Source: Candidatus Enterocloster excrementipullorum (GTDB taxonomy: Bacteria; Bacillota; Clostridia; Lachnospirales; Lachnospiraceae). From it: a stretch of DNA of 60,112 nucleotides. Location: NCBI GenBank assembly GCA_019119575.1, contig DWWT01000005.1:1-60112 (forward strand). The letters run 5' to 3'. A program made the position numbers and the translations under genes. The notes beneath the pieces were generated by a model. That model was given only the letters and a program-made list of their open reading frames with translations, had not been told where the DNA came from and did no database searches. Below are positions 25,875-34,844 of the stretch, piece by piece. Positions within the stretch are counted from its first letter, which is position 1. Every line of letters starts with the position of its first letter.

Positions 25875-27167
25875 TTATCCGACCTTCATCTTAAACTTAC
25901 GCAGTTCTCTGTCCGAATCCACCTTCTCAATCATGGCTCCCAGGCCCTGAAGCTTTTCCTCAAAACACTCATAGCCTCTCTGGATATATCCGATCTCATC
26001 CACTACCGTATATCCGTCCGCCGCAAGTCCTGCAATCACCAGTGCTGCCCCGGCGCGGAGATCCGGCGCATTTACCTGGGCTCCGGTGAATCCCTTCACG
26101 CCATCGATAACGGCCACATTTCCCTCTACCTTGATGCAGCCGCCCATACGAGCCAGCTCATCCACATATTTAAAACGGTTTTCAAAAATACTCTCCGTTA
26201 CCATACTTGTCCCATTTGCCAGGGAAAGAGTGACTGCCATCTGCGGCTGCATATCCGTAGGAAATCCCGGATACGGCAGCGTCTTGATATCCGTGTGCCT
26301 CTGCACCGGCTTTCCGACTACGCGGACCGCATCATCAAACTCAATCACCTCACAGCCAATCTCCGTAAGCTTCGCGGAGATTGCTTCCAGGTGCTTCGGA
26401 ATAACATTCCGTATCATGACATCTCCGCGGGTCGCGGCAGCAGCACACATAAAGGTTCCCGCCTCAATCTGATCAGGAATAATAGAATATTCTGTTCCAT
26501 GAAGATGATCCACTCCGCGGATCCGGATGGTATCTGTGCCGGCACCCTTGATATTGGCGCCCATGCTGTTCAGAAAATTGGCCACATCCACAATATGGGG
26601 TTCCTTAGCCGCATTCTCCAATATGGTCTGCCCCTCTGCCAGGGCCGCCGCCATCATAATGTTGATCGTCGCGCCCACAGAAACCACATCCAGATAAATA
26701 TGGCTGGCAACCAGGTCAATGGCGTGTGCAAATACGGTTCCCCGCTCGATCACCACCTCGGCTCCCAGCGCCCTGAATCCCTTAATATGCTGGTCGATAG
26801 GCCGGCTGCCGATATTGCATCCCCCCGGAAGGGGAACCTGGGCGCTCTTGTATTTTCCCAAAAGAGCCCCGATAAAATAGTAGGAAGCCCGGATCCTTCG
26901 AATAAACTCGTCGTCCACAGAGACCTCTTTGATATTGCCGCCGTTAATCCGCACAGTGTGACGGTCCACCCGCTCCACCCTTGCGCCAATTTCCTGTATG
27001 GCCTCAAGCATCACATTAATATCCTTCACATCCGGCAGGTTGTCGATCAGGACATCTTCATTCGTCATAATGGAGGCTGCTAAAATTCCCAGGGCCGCGT
27101 TTTTCGCTCCGCTCACGGTCACATCGCCTACCAGGGGATTGCCGCCTTTTATGATATACTGTTCCAT
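25875..27167 (-). CDS. murA: UDP-N-acetylglucosamine 1-carboxyvinyltransferase
   Basis: This 430-residue MurA transfers enolpyruvate from phosphoenolpyruvate to UDP-GlcNAc, the first committed step of peptidoglycan synthesis. Seen: the opening IKGGNPLVGDVTVSGAKN with substrate-binding Lys-Asn, the active-site loop PLPGGCNIGSRPID with C117 (the fosfomycin target), and FPTDMQPQM. Length is normal. The gene is not in a mur cluster and appears to be a single transcription unit. Firmicutes often have two MurA paralogues; which one this is cannot be decided from the window. Confidence 0.96.
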   Translation of the reverse strand: MEQYIIKGGNPLVGDVTVSGAKNAALGILAASIMTNEDVLIDNLPDVKDINVMLEAIQEIGARVERVDRHTVRINGGNIKEVSVDDEFIRRIRASYYFIGALLGKYKSAQVPLPGGCNIGSRPIDQHIKGFRALGAEVVIERGTVFAHAIDLVASHIYLDVVSVGATINIMMAAALAEGQTILENAAKEPHIVDVANFLNSMGANIKGAGTDTIRIRGVDHLHGTEYSIIPDQIEAGTFMCAAAATRGDVMIRNVIPKHLEAISAKLTEIGCEVIEFDDAVRVVGKPVQRHTDIKTLPYPGFPTDMQPQMAVTLSLANGTSMVTESIFENRFKYVDELARMGGCIKVEGNVAVIDGVKGFTGAQVNAPDLRAGAALVIAGLAADGYTVVDEIGYIQRGYECFEEKLQGLGAMIEKVDSDRELRKFKMKVG

Positions 27168-27340
27168 TCCACACCTCTGATTTATATTTCCCTATATCCT
27201 TCCGTATTCCGTTCCGCAAGGATGATCTATTTCTTATCTTTTGCGCTGCTGCTCAGCCGCAGCTCTTCTGTTAAAAATTTATTCATAAATTATTTACATC
27301 CTCTTAAATTATACCATAAGAACGAGATTTGTAAAGTAAA

Positions 27341-27373
27341 AGCAAAATTCCCTCTGTTTTCCACAGAGGGAAT
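27341..27373 (-). terminator. Terminator of the AI-2E permease transcript
   Basis: Reading leftward, ATTCCCTCTG pairs with CAGAGGGAAT with a 7-nt loop and continues into TTTGCTTTT. Confidence 0.8.
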
Positions 27374-27403
27374 CACCGCTGTTCAAGAGAAATGTCTCCA
27401 TTA

Positions 27404-28477
27404 TCACTTAAATATTTTGATAGCTCCCGTTTCATTGAGATGTCTCAAAAGAGAAAGACAGATCGGAAATCCAAAAAGTCCCAGCACTCCAAAAAGCTGC
27501 GTCCCCACAAACATGCTCACCAGTGTCACAACCGGATGAAGGCCGAGCTGAGCCCCCACAATTTTGGGTTCAATAATATTTCGTATAACCGTTACAACCA
27601 CATAAATGGCCAGAAGACTCAAAGCCAGCGGAATATCCCCGCGTATTGCCGTTATAACCGCCCAAGGAAGCATAATACCGCCTGTGCCAAGTACCGGCAG
27701 TATGTCAAAGATCGCGATGCAGAAGGCGATAATAAAAGCATAGTCAAGACCTATAATTGTAAATCCTATAGAAAGCTCTACAAAGGTAATCGACATAATT
27801 ATGGCATAGGAGCGTATGCACACAAACAGTGTTCCGATTATGTACTCCTTAATCTGTATGAACATTTGCCCGCTCTTGCCGCTCATCTGCCGCAGGCAGA
27901 ATCCTGTCAGCTCATCATAATCCAGCGAGATAAAAAACGTAGATATAATCAGCAGCAGCTGCTTAATCAGAAAACTGGGGAGAGAGGAGGCCGCCCCGGA
28001 TACCCACCGCATGGCAGAGACAGAAAGCCCGGATACAGATTCTCCCAGTGAAAGTATCGCCTGATTAAAAACATTATTCAGTGTGGATTCCAAGGAGGGA
28101 GCCAATGTTTTTGTCCAATCCTCAATCACCTTAAATAAATCCCTGACCACTGGCTCCACATACGTCTGATAAAACATCGGAATCGACATAACCAGATTTT
28201 TTGATACGGAAAACGCACGGATACTCGCCAGCGTTATCAAAAGCCCAATCGTGGAAAAGAACAGAAGCACCATAAAAACAGAAACAATCTTCCTGTTTAT
28301 GCGGAGGGTCTTTGCTACAAATATGCTGGGCCTTTGGAGGAAATATGCAATGATAAATCCCAGAGCAAACGGCATCACCATGGGAAGCGCATATTTAATA
28401 ATAAAATATGCCAGCATAGCCAGTATTCCAAAATACAGAAAATTAACAATAAATGCCTTGCGTTTTTCCTGATTCAT
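27404..28477 (-). CDS. AI-2E family (PerM/YtvI-like) membrane transporter
   Basis: This 357-residue protein of the AI-2E/UPF0118 family has about eight membrane segments: two at the N-terminus, one near 60-85, a soluble amphipathic middle (about 95-160), then a C-terminal group including SIGFTIIGLDYAFIIAFCIAIFDILPVLGTGGIMLP. The D-I-L-P-V-L-G-T-G segment is the family's hallmark. Members export autoinducer-2 or act as sodium/proton antiporters; the substrate cannot be read here. It lies 45 nt after the large unknown gene and probably shares its transcript. Confidence 0.88.
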   Translation of the reverse strand: MNQEKRKAFIVNFLYFGILAMLAYFIIKYALPMVMPFALGFIIAYFLQRPSIFVAKTLRINRKIVSVFMVLLFFSTIGLLITLASIRAFSVSKNLVMSIPMFYQTYVEPVVRDLFKVIEDWTKTLAPSLESTLNNVFNQAILSLGESVSGLSVSAMRWVSGAASSLPSFLIKQLLLIISTFFISLDYDELTGFCLRQMSGKSGQMFIQIKEYIIGTLFVCIRSYAIIMSITFVELSIGFTIIGLDYAFIIAFCIAIFDILPVLGTGGIMLPWAVITAIRGDIPLALSLLAIYVVVTVIRNIIEPKIVGAQLGLHPVVTLVSMFVGTQLFGVLGLFGFPICLSLLRHLNETGAIKIFK

Positions 28478-28522
28478 GAATCTTTACGGTTCCTTTCTAA
28501 AATGTACGGTTCTATCTCCATT

Positions 28523-31006
28523 TTATTCCGCCTCGACGGCGCAGATAAAATCATTTTGCAGGTTATTAAAATAGGCTTCCCCGTCTCCCAGCCCCATCTT
28601 CCAAGACTCCTGGGTATCCGGATCATAAAGTGTTATATTGTACTGATCAAACCCTGTTAAAAGCAGGTATTTTCCTGATTCCACATATGCAATTACCGGA
28701 ATTCCTTTGTCAATAAAATACAGAACCTGGCTTAAAGAGCATCCCTCTGCATCAATCAAAAACACGCCGTCCGAAGAAAGCCTGCTTCCGTCAAAGGATT
28801 CCAGATGCCGCGTAATCTTTAATGCCTTCTCCTCCGGAGAACTTAAGTTTCTCGCATTCTGACGGTCCACCCTATCCCATAAAATATGCTGGTTTTCGTC
28901 TACTACCAGTCCCATCTTATCGTAAGCCAGCTCCACTGCTGTCTGAAAATCCCTGGAGGCGCCCAGATAATGTCCTCCTCCATACGCATAGAACACAAGA
29001 GAATTATCTTCCGACCGGGAACCAGAGCTCCCGATTTCCAGCATATTGGTATTTTCATAAGAAAATGCCTGCGGAGATAAAATTTCAAGCGATGCGGCGT
29101 CAATATCGGTTCCCGCGTCTACATAACAGATTCTTCCCTTTTCCTGGGAGTTTAACCAGCCGATCCCTCCTCCGAAATCCTCTTCTATTTTTCGGTTGCT
29201 GACAATGGTATCGTCCCCCTGGTACATATAGGAATTATCTCCCAGTTTTACGCAGCATGTAAGGTGAATTCGCCCTTCCTGCACATCCACATCCGATACA
29301 TATACATTTTCCCTTCTGTATTCACTTTCAACTTCCATCATGCCATTTACAATGTAAACCGCATACATAGGAAGCCCTTTCGTCCTTCCGTTGTTAATCC
29401 AGAGATCGCCGGAATCAGCCAGACCGTAAATTAAATCATTTCCAACAAATCCCAGAGCACGCACATAATCGTTCTGCTCGCCCCTGATTTCCTGCTTTTC
29501 CGCCGTTACAAAATCAATCACATGGACAACATCCGATCCGTAGAGGTCTCCTCCCTCCTGCCATGCAAAACGGCTTCCATCCGCGCTCACCGCAAAACTT
29601 CCCTCTGAAAGTCCTCGGGCCACTACCAGAGACTCTCCGCTCTTTAAATCAATTCCATACACGCTTCCGCCAAGCATCAGGTAAATCATCTCATTCGGAC
29701 TCACATACGAAAGCCGCTCGATGTCCGCTTCTATTTTCTCAAAAGATTCGTTTTCCGGTATAAAAAATAATTCCTGAACCGTATCACTCTCCCAGCCAAA
29801 GCGGTAGAAAACAACCCCTGTGCGCCCCTCATATTTTCCCCGGTTCATATATCCGTACACCAAAAAGTCCAAGGTTCCATCATCGGAAAGGGTGAGGATT
29901 TTGATTCCGTGCTGGTCAAAATCGCTGCGGGCTCCATCGTCCTCCTGGCTCATAAACGAGAATACGCACGACAGCCTGTTTTCCTTTTCATCATAGCACC
30001 ATAGATTTCCATTGACAGCAAAGGCTATGTACCGCCCATTCTGACTCTTTACGGAGGAGATTTCCTCCTCATTCTGAATTCCCAGAAGAATCTGTGCCTT
30101 GGAGAAAGACGTGTCCTCGCCGGAAAACAGTTCATTTACCCGGCGCTCATAGTTCATCATATAGATTCTCTGCTCGTTCCATTTCATGGTGAAATTATCC
30201 TCGGCCAGAGCCACGGATTCGGTTCCGCTCTTCTCCCGGATCCTCACCTTATATTTAACCTGAACCTGTCCCATCAGTCCGTCATACTCCTGAAGGGTTA
30301 TCTGCGGTTCTCCCTCCATCTCCACGTCCAGACCATCCCATGTAAAATGAGTAAAGCTGGCCCGAATAGTAACATATCCCAGGGAACTGTTGTCTTCCGT
30401 GCTGTTTGTCTCCAGATAAGCCGTCAGATCCTGCGCCTGCTGGTAATCCAAACTCTTTCTTGTAAATGTATCTGCCAATTCCACCATATCCCCGGCATAG
30501 TTTCCGTGGGTGGCCCACATAATTCGGGTGTAATAGTAGATATCTCTCTCCCCTGTATCGACTGTAAGGCAGAGAAGATACGTCTCGTCCCGCGTTAGGA
30601 GGTTTTGTATCGGGAGAACCGCGTGGGTACTTCCGTCTGCGCTCTCCCAATTTTCCAGCTGGGTTCTCTCAATCAGACGGTCCAGGGAAAGATTGCGGAT
30701 CTCATAGCTGATCCCTGTGATGGTGTTTCCATATTCCGCAATGCGGATATTCAGCGCGCGGTCCTCCGGGAGCACGGAAATGCTGTCCCTTGCGGCCGCA
30801 TTCCCCATATCCTGCAGGTAACCTTTCAGGCAATTGATTTCCTTTCCTCCCGACTCCGTATACACAAGAGGCAGGGCGGGCTCATCCATGGAGGAATAGA
30901 TGGTTGTCTCCCGCTCCATGGTATTTCTCGCACTTATAAAATATATTACTACGGCAGTGACAAATATAAAAAAAAGAATTGCCCCGTTTCGCACAATTTT
31001 TTTCAT
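28523..31006 (-). CDS. Large membrane-anchored extracytoplasmic protein of unknown function
   Basis: The protein has 827 residues and I do not recognise a named family. Residues about 8-25 form one N-terminal membrane helix with a short positively charged cytoplasmic start, so the rest should face outward. The middle (about 300-640) shows repeated short strand motifs of beta-propeller type, for example GRYIAFAVNGNLWCYDEKE and GSRFAWQEGGDLYGSDVV, in which aromatic and acidic residues recur. The C-terminal 130 residues (GCSLSQVLYFIDKGIPVIAYV, YLLLTGFDQYNITLYDPD) resemble the second half of C39-like papain-fold domains, with no clear catalytic Cys or His pair. It probably shares an operon with the AI-2E permease 45 nt downstream. 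Confidence 0.75.
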   Translation of the reverse strand: MKKIVRNGAILFFIFVTAVVIYFISARNTMERETTIYSSMDEPALPLVYTESGGKEINCLKGYLQDMGNAAARDSISVLPEDRALNIRIAEYGNTITGISYEIRNLSLDRLIERTQLENWESADGSTHAVLPIQNLLTRDETYLLCLTVDTGERDIYYYTRIMWATHGNYAGDMVELADTFTRKSLDYQQAQDLTAYLETNSTEDNSSLGYVTIRASFTHFTWDGLDVEMEGEPQITLQEYDGLMGQVQVKYKVRIREKSGTESVALAEDNFTMKWNEQRIYMMNYERRVNELFSGEDTSFSKAQILLGIQNEEEISSVKSQNGRYIAFAVNGNLWCYDEKENRLSCVFSFMSQEDDGARSDFDQHGIKILTLSDDGTLDFLVYGYMNRGKYEGRTGVVFYRFGWESDTVQELFFIPENESFEKIEADIERLSYVSPNEMIYLMLGGSVYGIDLKSGESLVVARGLSEGSFAVSADGSRFAWQEGGDLYGSDVVHVIDFVTAEKQEIRGEQNDYVRALGFVGNDLIYGLADSGDLWINNGRTKGLPMYAVYIVNGMMEVESEYRRENVYVSDVDVQEGRIHLTCCVKLGDNSYMYQGDDTIVSNRKIEEDFGGGIGWLNSQEKGRICYVDAGTDIDAASLEILSPQAFSYENTNMLEIGSSGSRSEDNSLVFYAYGGGHYLGASRDFQTAVELAYDKMGLVVDENQHILWDRVDRQNARNLSSPEEKALKITRHLESFDGSRLSSDGVFLIDAEGCSLSQVLYFIDKGIPVIAYVESGKYLLLTGFDQYNITLYDPDTQESWKMGLGDGEAYFNNLQNDFICAVEAE

Positions 31007-31189
31007 TCAATGATCAAATCCCTTCTGGGTCTGTTCTTCCATTTAAAATACACATCCATGCTTCATGTCCCATTTTATATAATATCCGGCAAAACTACAA
31101 CTTAATCTTTTCGAAAGATTATAAAATAGCTTGTGATCAGAAAAGCATCTGGAGCACATATCCCCGCACGGCAGGGCCGCAATATAAAA

Positions 31190-31243
31190 TAACTGTCCAA
31201 GACGGCACATACCAAAGAGGCACTCTGCCGTTCTGAACAGTTA
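31190..31243. repeat. Palindromic dispersed repeat, copy 2
   Basis: TAACTGTCCAAGACGGCA (31190-31207) is inverted as TGCCGTTCTGAACAGTTA (31226-31243) with 15 of 18 positions paired. The right arm, read on the minus strand, matches the copy at 3351 and the half-copy at 46109. It lies just beyond the GntR gene and is followed on the minus strand by TTATTTTATATT, so it may also end that transcript. The rest of 31007-31251 holds nothing else I can support. Confidence 0.6.
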
Positions 31244-31251
31244 TAATTCAA

Positions 31252-32001
31252 TCACGCGTGGTATTTAAGCTTTGTCTCCACCAGAAAATCCACGCCCAGT
31301 TCATCGGTCTCCCTGTGGACTTCCTGACGGTCCTCGTCAAAAAGATCCGGATAATTCTGGATAATTCTGCGTTCCTGGCTTACAATCCGATTCAAATGAT
31401 GGTTCAATATATTGCAGAGACGGTCCGTATCCTTTGCGAGAACCGCGTCAATCAATTCTTTGTGCTGTTCAATAATACGCTTTTCTATTCCTTCTTCAGC
31501 CATAACAAGAAGGCGCATCCGATTATAGTGTCCGGAATTGGCCAAAAGAACTTGGTGACAGTATCCTTTTTTTACAGCGTAATAAAAAATAGAATGAAAA
31601 TATATATCCTCAGCCATAAAAGCGCGGGGATCTTTCTTCTTTAATATGGAAGACTGGCGGTCTATGGACATCTCCAGATCTGTGAGAATTTTCAAATCGC
31701 AGATTCCCATAAACTCCAGCATAATCTGCTTCTCCACACTGATACGCATAAAACGCTCATTGCGGATCTTATCATAATTGATCTTGGAGATCATAGTCCC
31801 CTTCTGGGGAAGAAGCGTGATAAGCCCCTCTTTTGAAAGGCTGATCAAGGCATCCCTGACAGGGGTTCTGCCCGCATCGTATACTTCCATGATATCCTTT
31901 ATACTGAATACCATACCAGGGCGCAGCTTCAAATCGAGAATATCTGTGCGGAGCAGGTCATATATAGTGTCTTCCCGGTTTTTCCGATCAGCAGCGTCCA
32001 T
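31252..32001 (-). CDS. GntR-family regulator, FCD (FadR-type) subfamily
   Basis: The protein has 249 residues. The N-terminal winged helix-turn-helix includes GRTPVRDALISLSKEGLITLLPQKGTMIS, the GntR recognition segment. The C-terminal FCD ligand domain keeps the metal-site pattern: Asp-His in EDIYFHS, His in EQHKELIDA and His in NHHLNRI, which in relatives binds a metal and an organic acid. It is the last gene of a minus-strand unit with the permease, HyuA and a zincin, so it probably senses that pathway's substrate. Palindromes upstream of the permease are candidate targets. Confidence 0.93.
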   Translation of the reverse strand: MDAADRKNREDTIYDLLRTDILDLKLRPGMVFSIKDIMEVYDAGRTPVRDALISLSKEGLITLLPQKGTMISKINYDKIRNERFMRISVEKQIMLEFMGICDLKILTDLEMSIDRQSSILKKKDPRAFMAEDIYFHSIFYYAVKKGYCHQVLLANSGHYNRMRLLVMAEEGIEKRIIEQHKELIDAVLAKDTDRLCNILNHHLNRIVSQERRIIQNYPDLFDEDRQEVHRETDELGVDFLVETKLKYHA

Positions 32002-32022
32002 CTGTACCTCCTTGCCAGTCCT

Positions 32023-32688
32023 TTATGAGGCATGCAAACCATGTCCTCCATTCCGGCCTATAACCTCCGAATATATATTCAGAGCTTCGTCCGAGTTATA
32101 ATTATAGTACAAAAGGATATCTAATGTAAATGGTGAATATGGAAATTGGTTCAATTTTTTTGTAAAGGCCATCCCCGCAATCTCAGACAGGGCCCTCACC
32201 GTGGAGCGGTGTTCATAGCCAAGGAATTTCCAGAGAGTGATTGTCTCCGACCGTGTATAGATTCCCTCATCTTCTTCCTCAAGGAAATGAAACAGCTCAT
32301 GGCCTAAAATCAAATTTTTTATCTGCTCCTCTGTCACAAATTTCCTGATTTCTTCATTTTCGGCAGCCTTCTCTATTGGCTCCCGCATTATCTGAATCTG
32401 GTTTGGAGGCGTAAAAAGGGCGAACAGAATCCTCCCTCCCACATTAGCCTCTTTTGGAAATACAATGGAAAGTCCAAGAGATTTGGCGATCTCCCAGGGA
32501 TCCTCCGTGCCGAATCGAACCGCGGTCTCTTCGGCCTTCCGTGTTCCGCACTCCATCGCTTTCCGTATCATGTCCTGTTTTCTTGCATCGTCTATCTTAC
32601 GGCAGAGGACATCCCTGGAGAATGCGTACATTCCCCAGGAAATATCATCTACTTTGGACAGGCGTTCTATCATCTCGCCTAAAGTCAT
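32023..32688 (-). CDS. Putative zinc metallopeptidase, ImmA/IrrE (M78)-like
   Basis: The protein has 221 residues. The core LILGHELFHFLEEED contains HExxH (H130, E131, H134), and E169 in RALSEIAGMAFTKKL is spaced like the third zinc ligand of ImmA/IrrE proteases. The region before it (GGRILFALFTPPNQIQI) also fits that fold. There is no N-terminal XRE helix-turn-helix and no signal peptide, so it should be cytosolic. ImmA/IrrE relatives cleave regulators; the partner here may be the GntR protein or HyuA, but that is speculation. It starts 3 nt after hyuA ends and is 21 nt before the GntR gene. Confidence 0.65.
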   Translation of the reverse strand: MTLGEMIERLSKVDDISWGMYAFSRDVLCRKIDDARKQDMIRKAMECGTRKAEETAVRFGTEDPWEIAKSLGLSIVFPKEANVGGRILFALFTPPNQIQIMREPIEKAAENEEIRKFVTEEQIKNLILGHELFHFLEEEDEGIYTRSETITLWKFLGYEHRSTVRALSEIAGMAFTKKLNQFPYSPFTLDILLYYNYNSDEALNIYSEVIGRNGGHGLHAS

Positions 32689-32691
32689 ATC

Positions 32692-34821
32692 TTAGCTCTG
32701 CTTGATATTCGCAGCAACAATTAAAATCTCCTCATCAGGCTCCATGGAAGAAACTTCCAGGTCTGTCAAAAGCTCCAGCTGCTCGAAATCCTGGGCAGAG
32801 AAGTCCATCACTCTTGCGCCCATGCACAGATAGTAATCCGGTCTTGCGATCAGCTCGGTCTGATACACCGCCATGTCATCCCACAGCTTCTTCATTGCGT
32901 CAAGATACTCGCCGGCCTTGGTCTTGATACACATGCCGCGGCCTCTCTGCACTTTGATGAAGCCCTTCTTATCCACGATACGGACAGCTCCCGCCGTCAG
33001 AGGATCGCTCTGGTTTCCATATACGTAGAAATACGGGGTGCTTGCCAAAAGATGCGCTTCGCTGTCTGCCACACGCATATCCTCTGCAGCCAGATGGCGG
33101 GCCTCTGCCTCATCGCATTCCTTCAAGAGATCCGTAGTCTTAACCTCTGTGGATCCCGTAGCAATCGCCGTAACCTTGGAGGTCTGCGGATCGATTTCTA
33201 CATGGATTTCCACGGACTCTGCGGTTGCACCGGACTCAATGGCCTTGTTGAGAGCCTCGTTCTTGATGGCGCGGATATCATCCTTGGACGGGGAGGGAAT
33301 AATACGCTCAACCACGTCGCGGACCATGGACAGGGCCACGCCGATGGATGAGATAACCTCTGCGTTCTCCGGGATAGAGTATTTCACGCCCATCTTGTTG
33401 CTGAAGTAGATAATCAGGGAGGAAGCGCCGCCTCCTACGCCTACCAGGGAAATCTGGTCCTTCTCCAGCTTATATTTCTCCGCCAGATCCAGGATAACCG
33501 GCTCAATCTTCGCATACGCCTTCTCCATAATCTGGGTAGCGATATCCTCCACGGTTGTGCCGCAGTAATCAGCAAGGGCCTGCATAGCCTTTCTTGCGGA
33601 CTCCACATTTCCGTAGGAGAAGTGCTCGGGCTTTACAAGGCCCAGAACATTGGCCGCACAGGAGTTGGTGATTGTCACCGCACTGCCGTCCTCCATGCGG
33701 ATGCGCACATAATCGTCGGGATCGCCCGGCTTGGGTGAGAAGAACTCAACCTTTGGTCCTTTGATCTTGTCCGTATCCGTAAATACCGCGTAGTCAAGTC
33801 CCGCGATATGAGCGGAACGAGGGCCTACGTCCACGATTCCCTGCTTATTTGCCCGAACCATGGAACCTCCGGCCACACCCAGAACCCGCACATCCAGAGA
33901 GGAAATGTAGGTAGCGTGTCCGCCTACTACGGAGTAGTCGATGGCGGGACGGCCGTTCTTGATAACACCGATGTTGGTGGTGGTTCCGCCTACCTCAAAG
34001 TACACGCCGTTGGAAGCACGCAGATACATAAGAGAACCCATAACAGAAGCTGCAGGTCCGGAAAGCATGGTCAGAACCGGACGCTTCTTCATTTCAGAGA
34101 TCTCCATAACACCGCCGTCGCCTCTCATAATCATCAGAGGCACATTTACGCCTGCCTCCCGCACAGAAGCCTCGGTAGAATTTGCCGTATCAAGCATCTT
34201 AGGAAGAATGGACGCGTTGATAGCAGCCGTCCTGGTACGGCGGGTAAGGCCGTACAGCTTGGTGATATCAGAAGCCATAGTGGTGGGGATGCCCTTTGCG
34301 CTGGCAACCTCATAAACCTCCTGCTCCGGACCGCCGTCATCCACACCGAATGCCATGGAAGATACAAATACCTGCGCTCCCTGCGCCTGCATCCTATCAA
34401 TGGTCTGCTCCACTGTGGATTTGTCCATCTTCTTTACATTTAAAAATTCATTGACAATTTTTATCTTTTTCTGATTGCCCAGATCGATGTCATCCAGACG
34501 TGTCTGTCTCTTTGCAAGGAAGCCCTCAAGTCCTCCTTTTGCCATTCCGATGACGCCTACCGTGGCCACATCGCCCTCGATGAGGGCGTTTGTGGCCTGG
34601 GTAGTTGAGTGGGCTACGAATACTACGTCGCTGGGGCTGATATTGTTCTCCGTCAGACAATTCTGAAAGGATTTAACAACGCCGGCGGCAACGCCTCTGG
34701 GATCGTCATGGGTCGTCTTTACGGAAGACTTTCCGATAATCTCATGAGTCGCATTATCAATTGCAACTGCCTTTGTGTGAGTACCGCCAACGTCGATACC
34801 CATTCTCACGGATCTGCCCAT
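32692..34821 (-). CDS. hyuA: Hydantoinase/oxoprolinase family protein (HyuA-type subunit)
   Basis: This 709-residue protein belongs to the ASKHA-fold hydantoinase/oxoprolinase A family. Seen: N-terminal RMGIDVGGTHTKAVAIDN (phosphate-binding loop), VAHSTTQATNALIEGDVATVG, MRGDGGVMEISEMKKRPVLTMLSG-type core split over about residues 230-260, YFEVGGTTTNIG, and GVGGGASSLI near the C-terminal third. Family members use ATP to open five-membered rings such as hydantoins or 5-oxoproline, usually with a HyuB partner. No HyuB is present within the window. The neighbouring permease, zincin and FadR-type regulator suggest a dedicated uptake and breakdown unit for an unidentified compound. Confidence 0.9.
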   Translation of the reverse strand: MGRSVRMGIDVGGTHTKAVAIDNATHEIIGKSSVKTTHDDPRGVAAGVVKSFQNCLTENNISPSDVVFVAHSTTQATNALIEGDVATVGVIGMAKGGLEGFLAKRQTRLDDIDLGNQKKIKIVNEFLNVKKMDKSTVEQTIDRMQAQGAQVFVSSMAFGVDDGGPEQEVYEVASAKGIPTTMASDITKLYGLTRRTRTAAINASILPKMLDTANSTEASVREAGVNVPLMIMRGDGGVMEISEMKKRPVLTMLSGPAASVMGSLMYLRASNGVYFEVGGTTTNIGVIKNGRPAIDYSVVGGHATYISSLDVRVLGVAGGSMVRANKQGIVDVGPRSAHIAGLDYAVFTDTDKIKGPKVEFFSPKPGDPDDYVRIRMEDGSAVTITNSCAANVLGLVKPEHFSYGNVESARKAMQALADYCGTTVEDIATQIMEKAYAKIEPVILDLAEKYKLEKDQISLVGVGGGASSLIIYFSNKMGVKYSIPENAEVISSIGVALSMVRDVVERIIPSPSKDDIRAIKNEALNKAIESGATAESVEIHVEIDPQTSKVTAIATGSTEVKTTDLLKECDEAEARHLAAEDMRVADSEAHLLASTPYFYVYGNQSDPLTAGAVRIVDKKGFIKVQRGRGMCIKTKAGEYLDAMKKLWDDMAVYQTELIARPDYYLCMGARVMDFSAQDFEQLELLTDLEVSSMEPDEEILIVAANIKQS

Positions 34822-34844
34822 TTAAATTTCAGCCTCCTTCTTAA

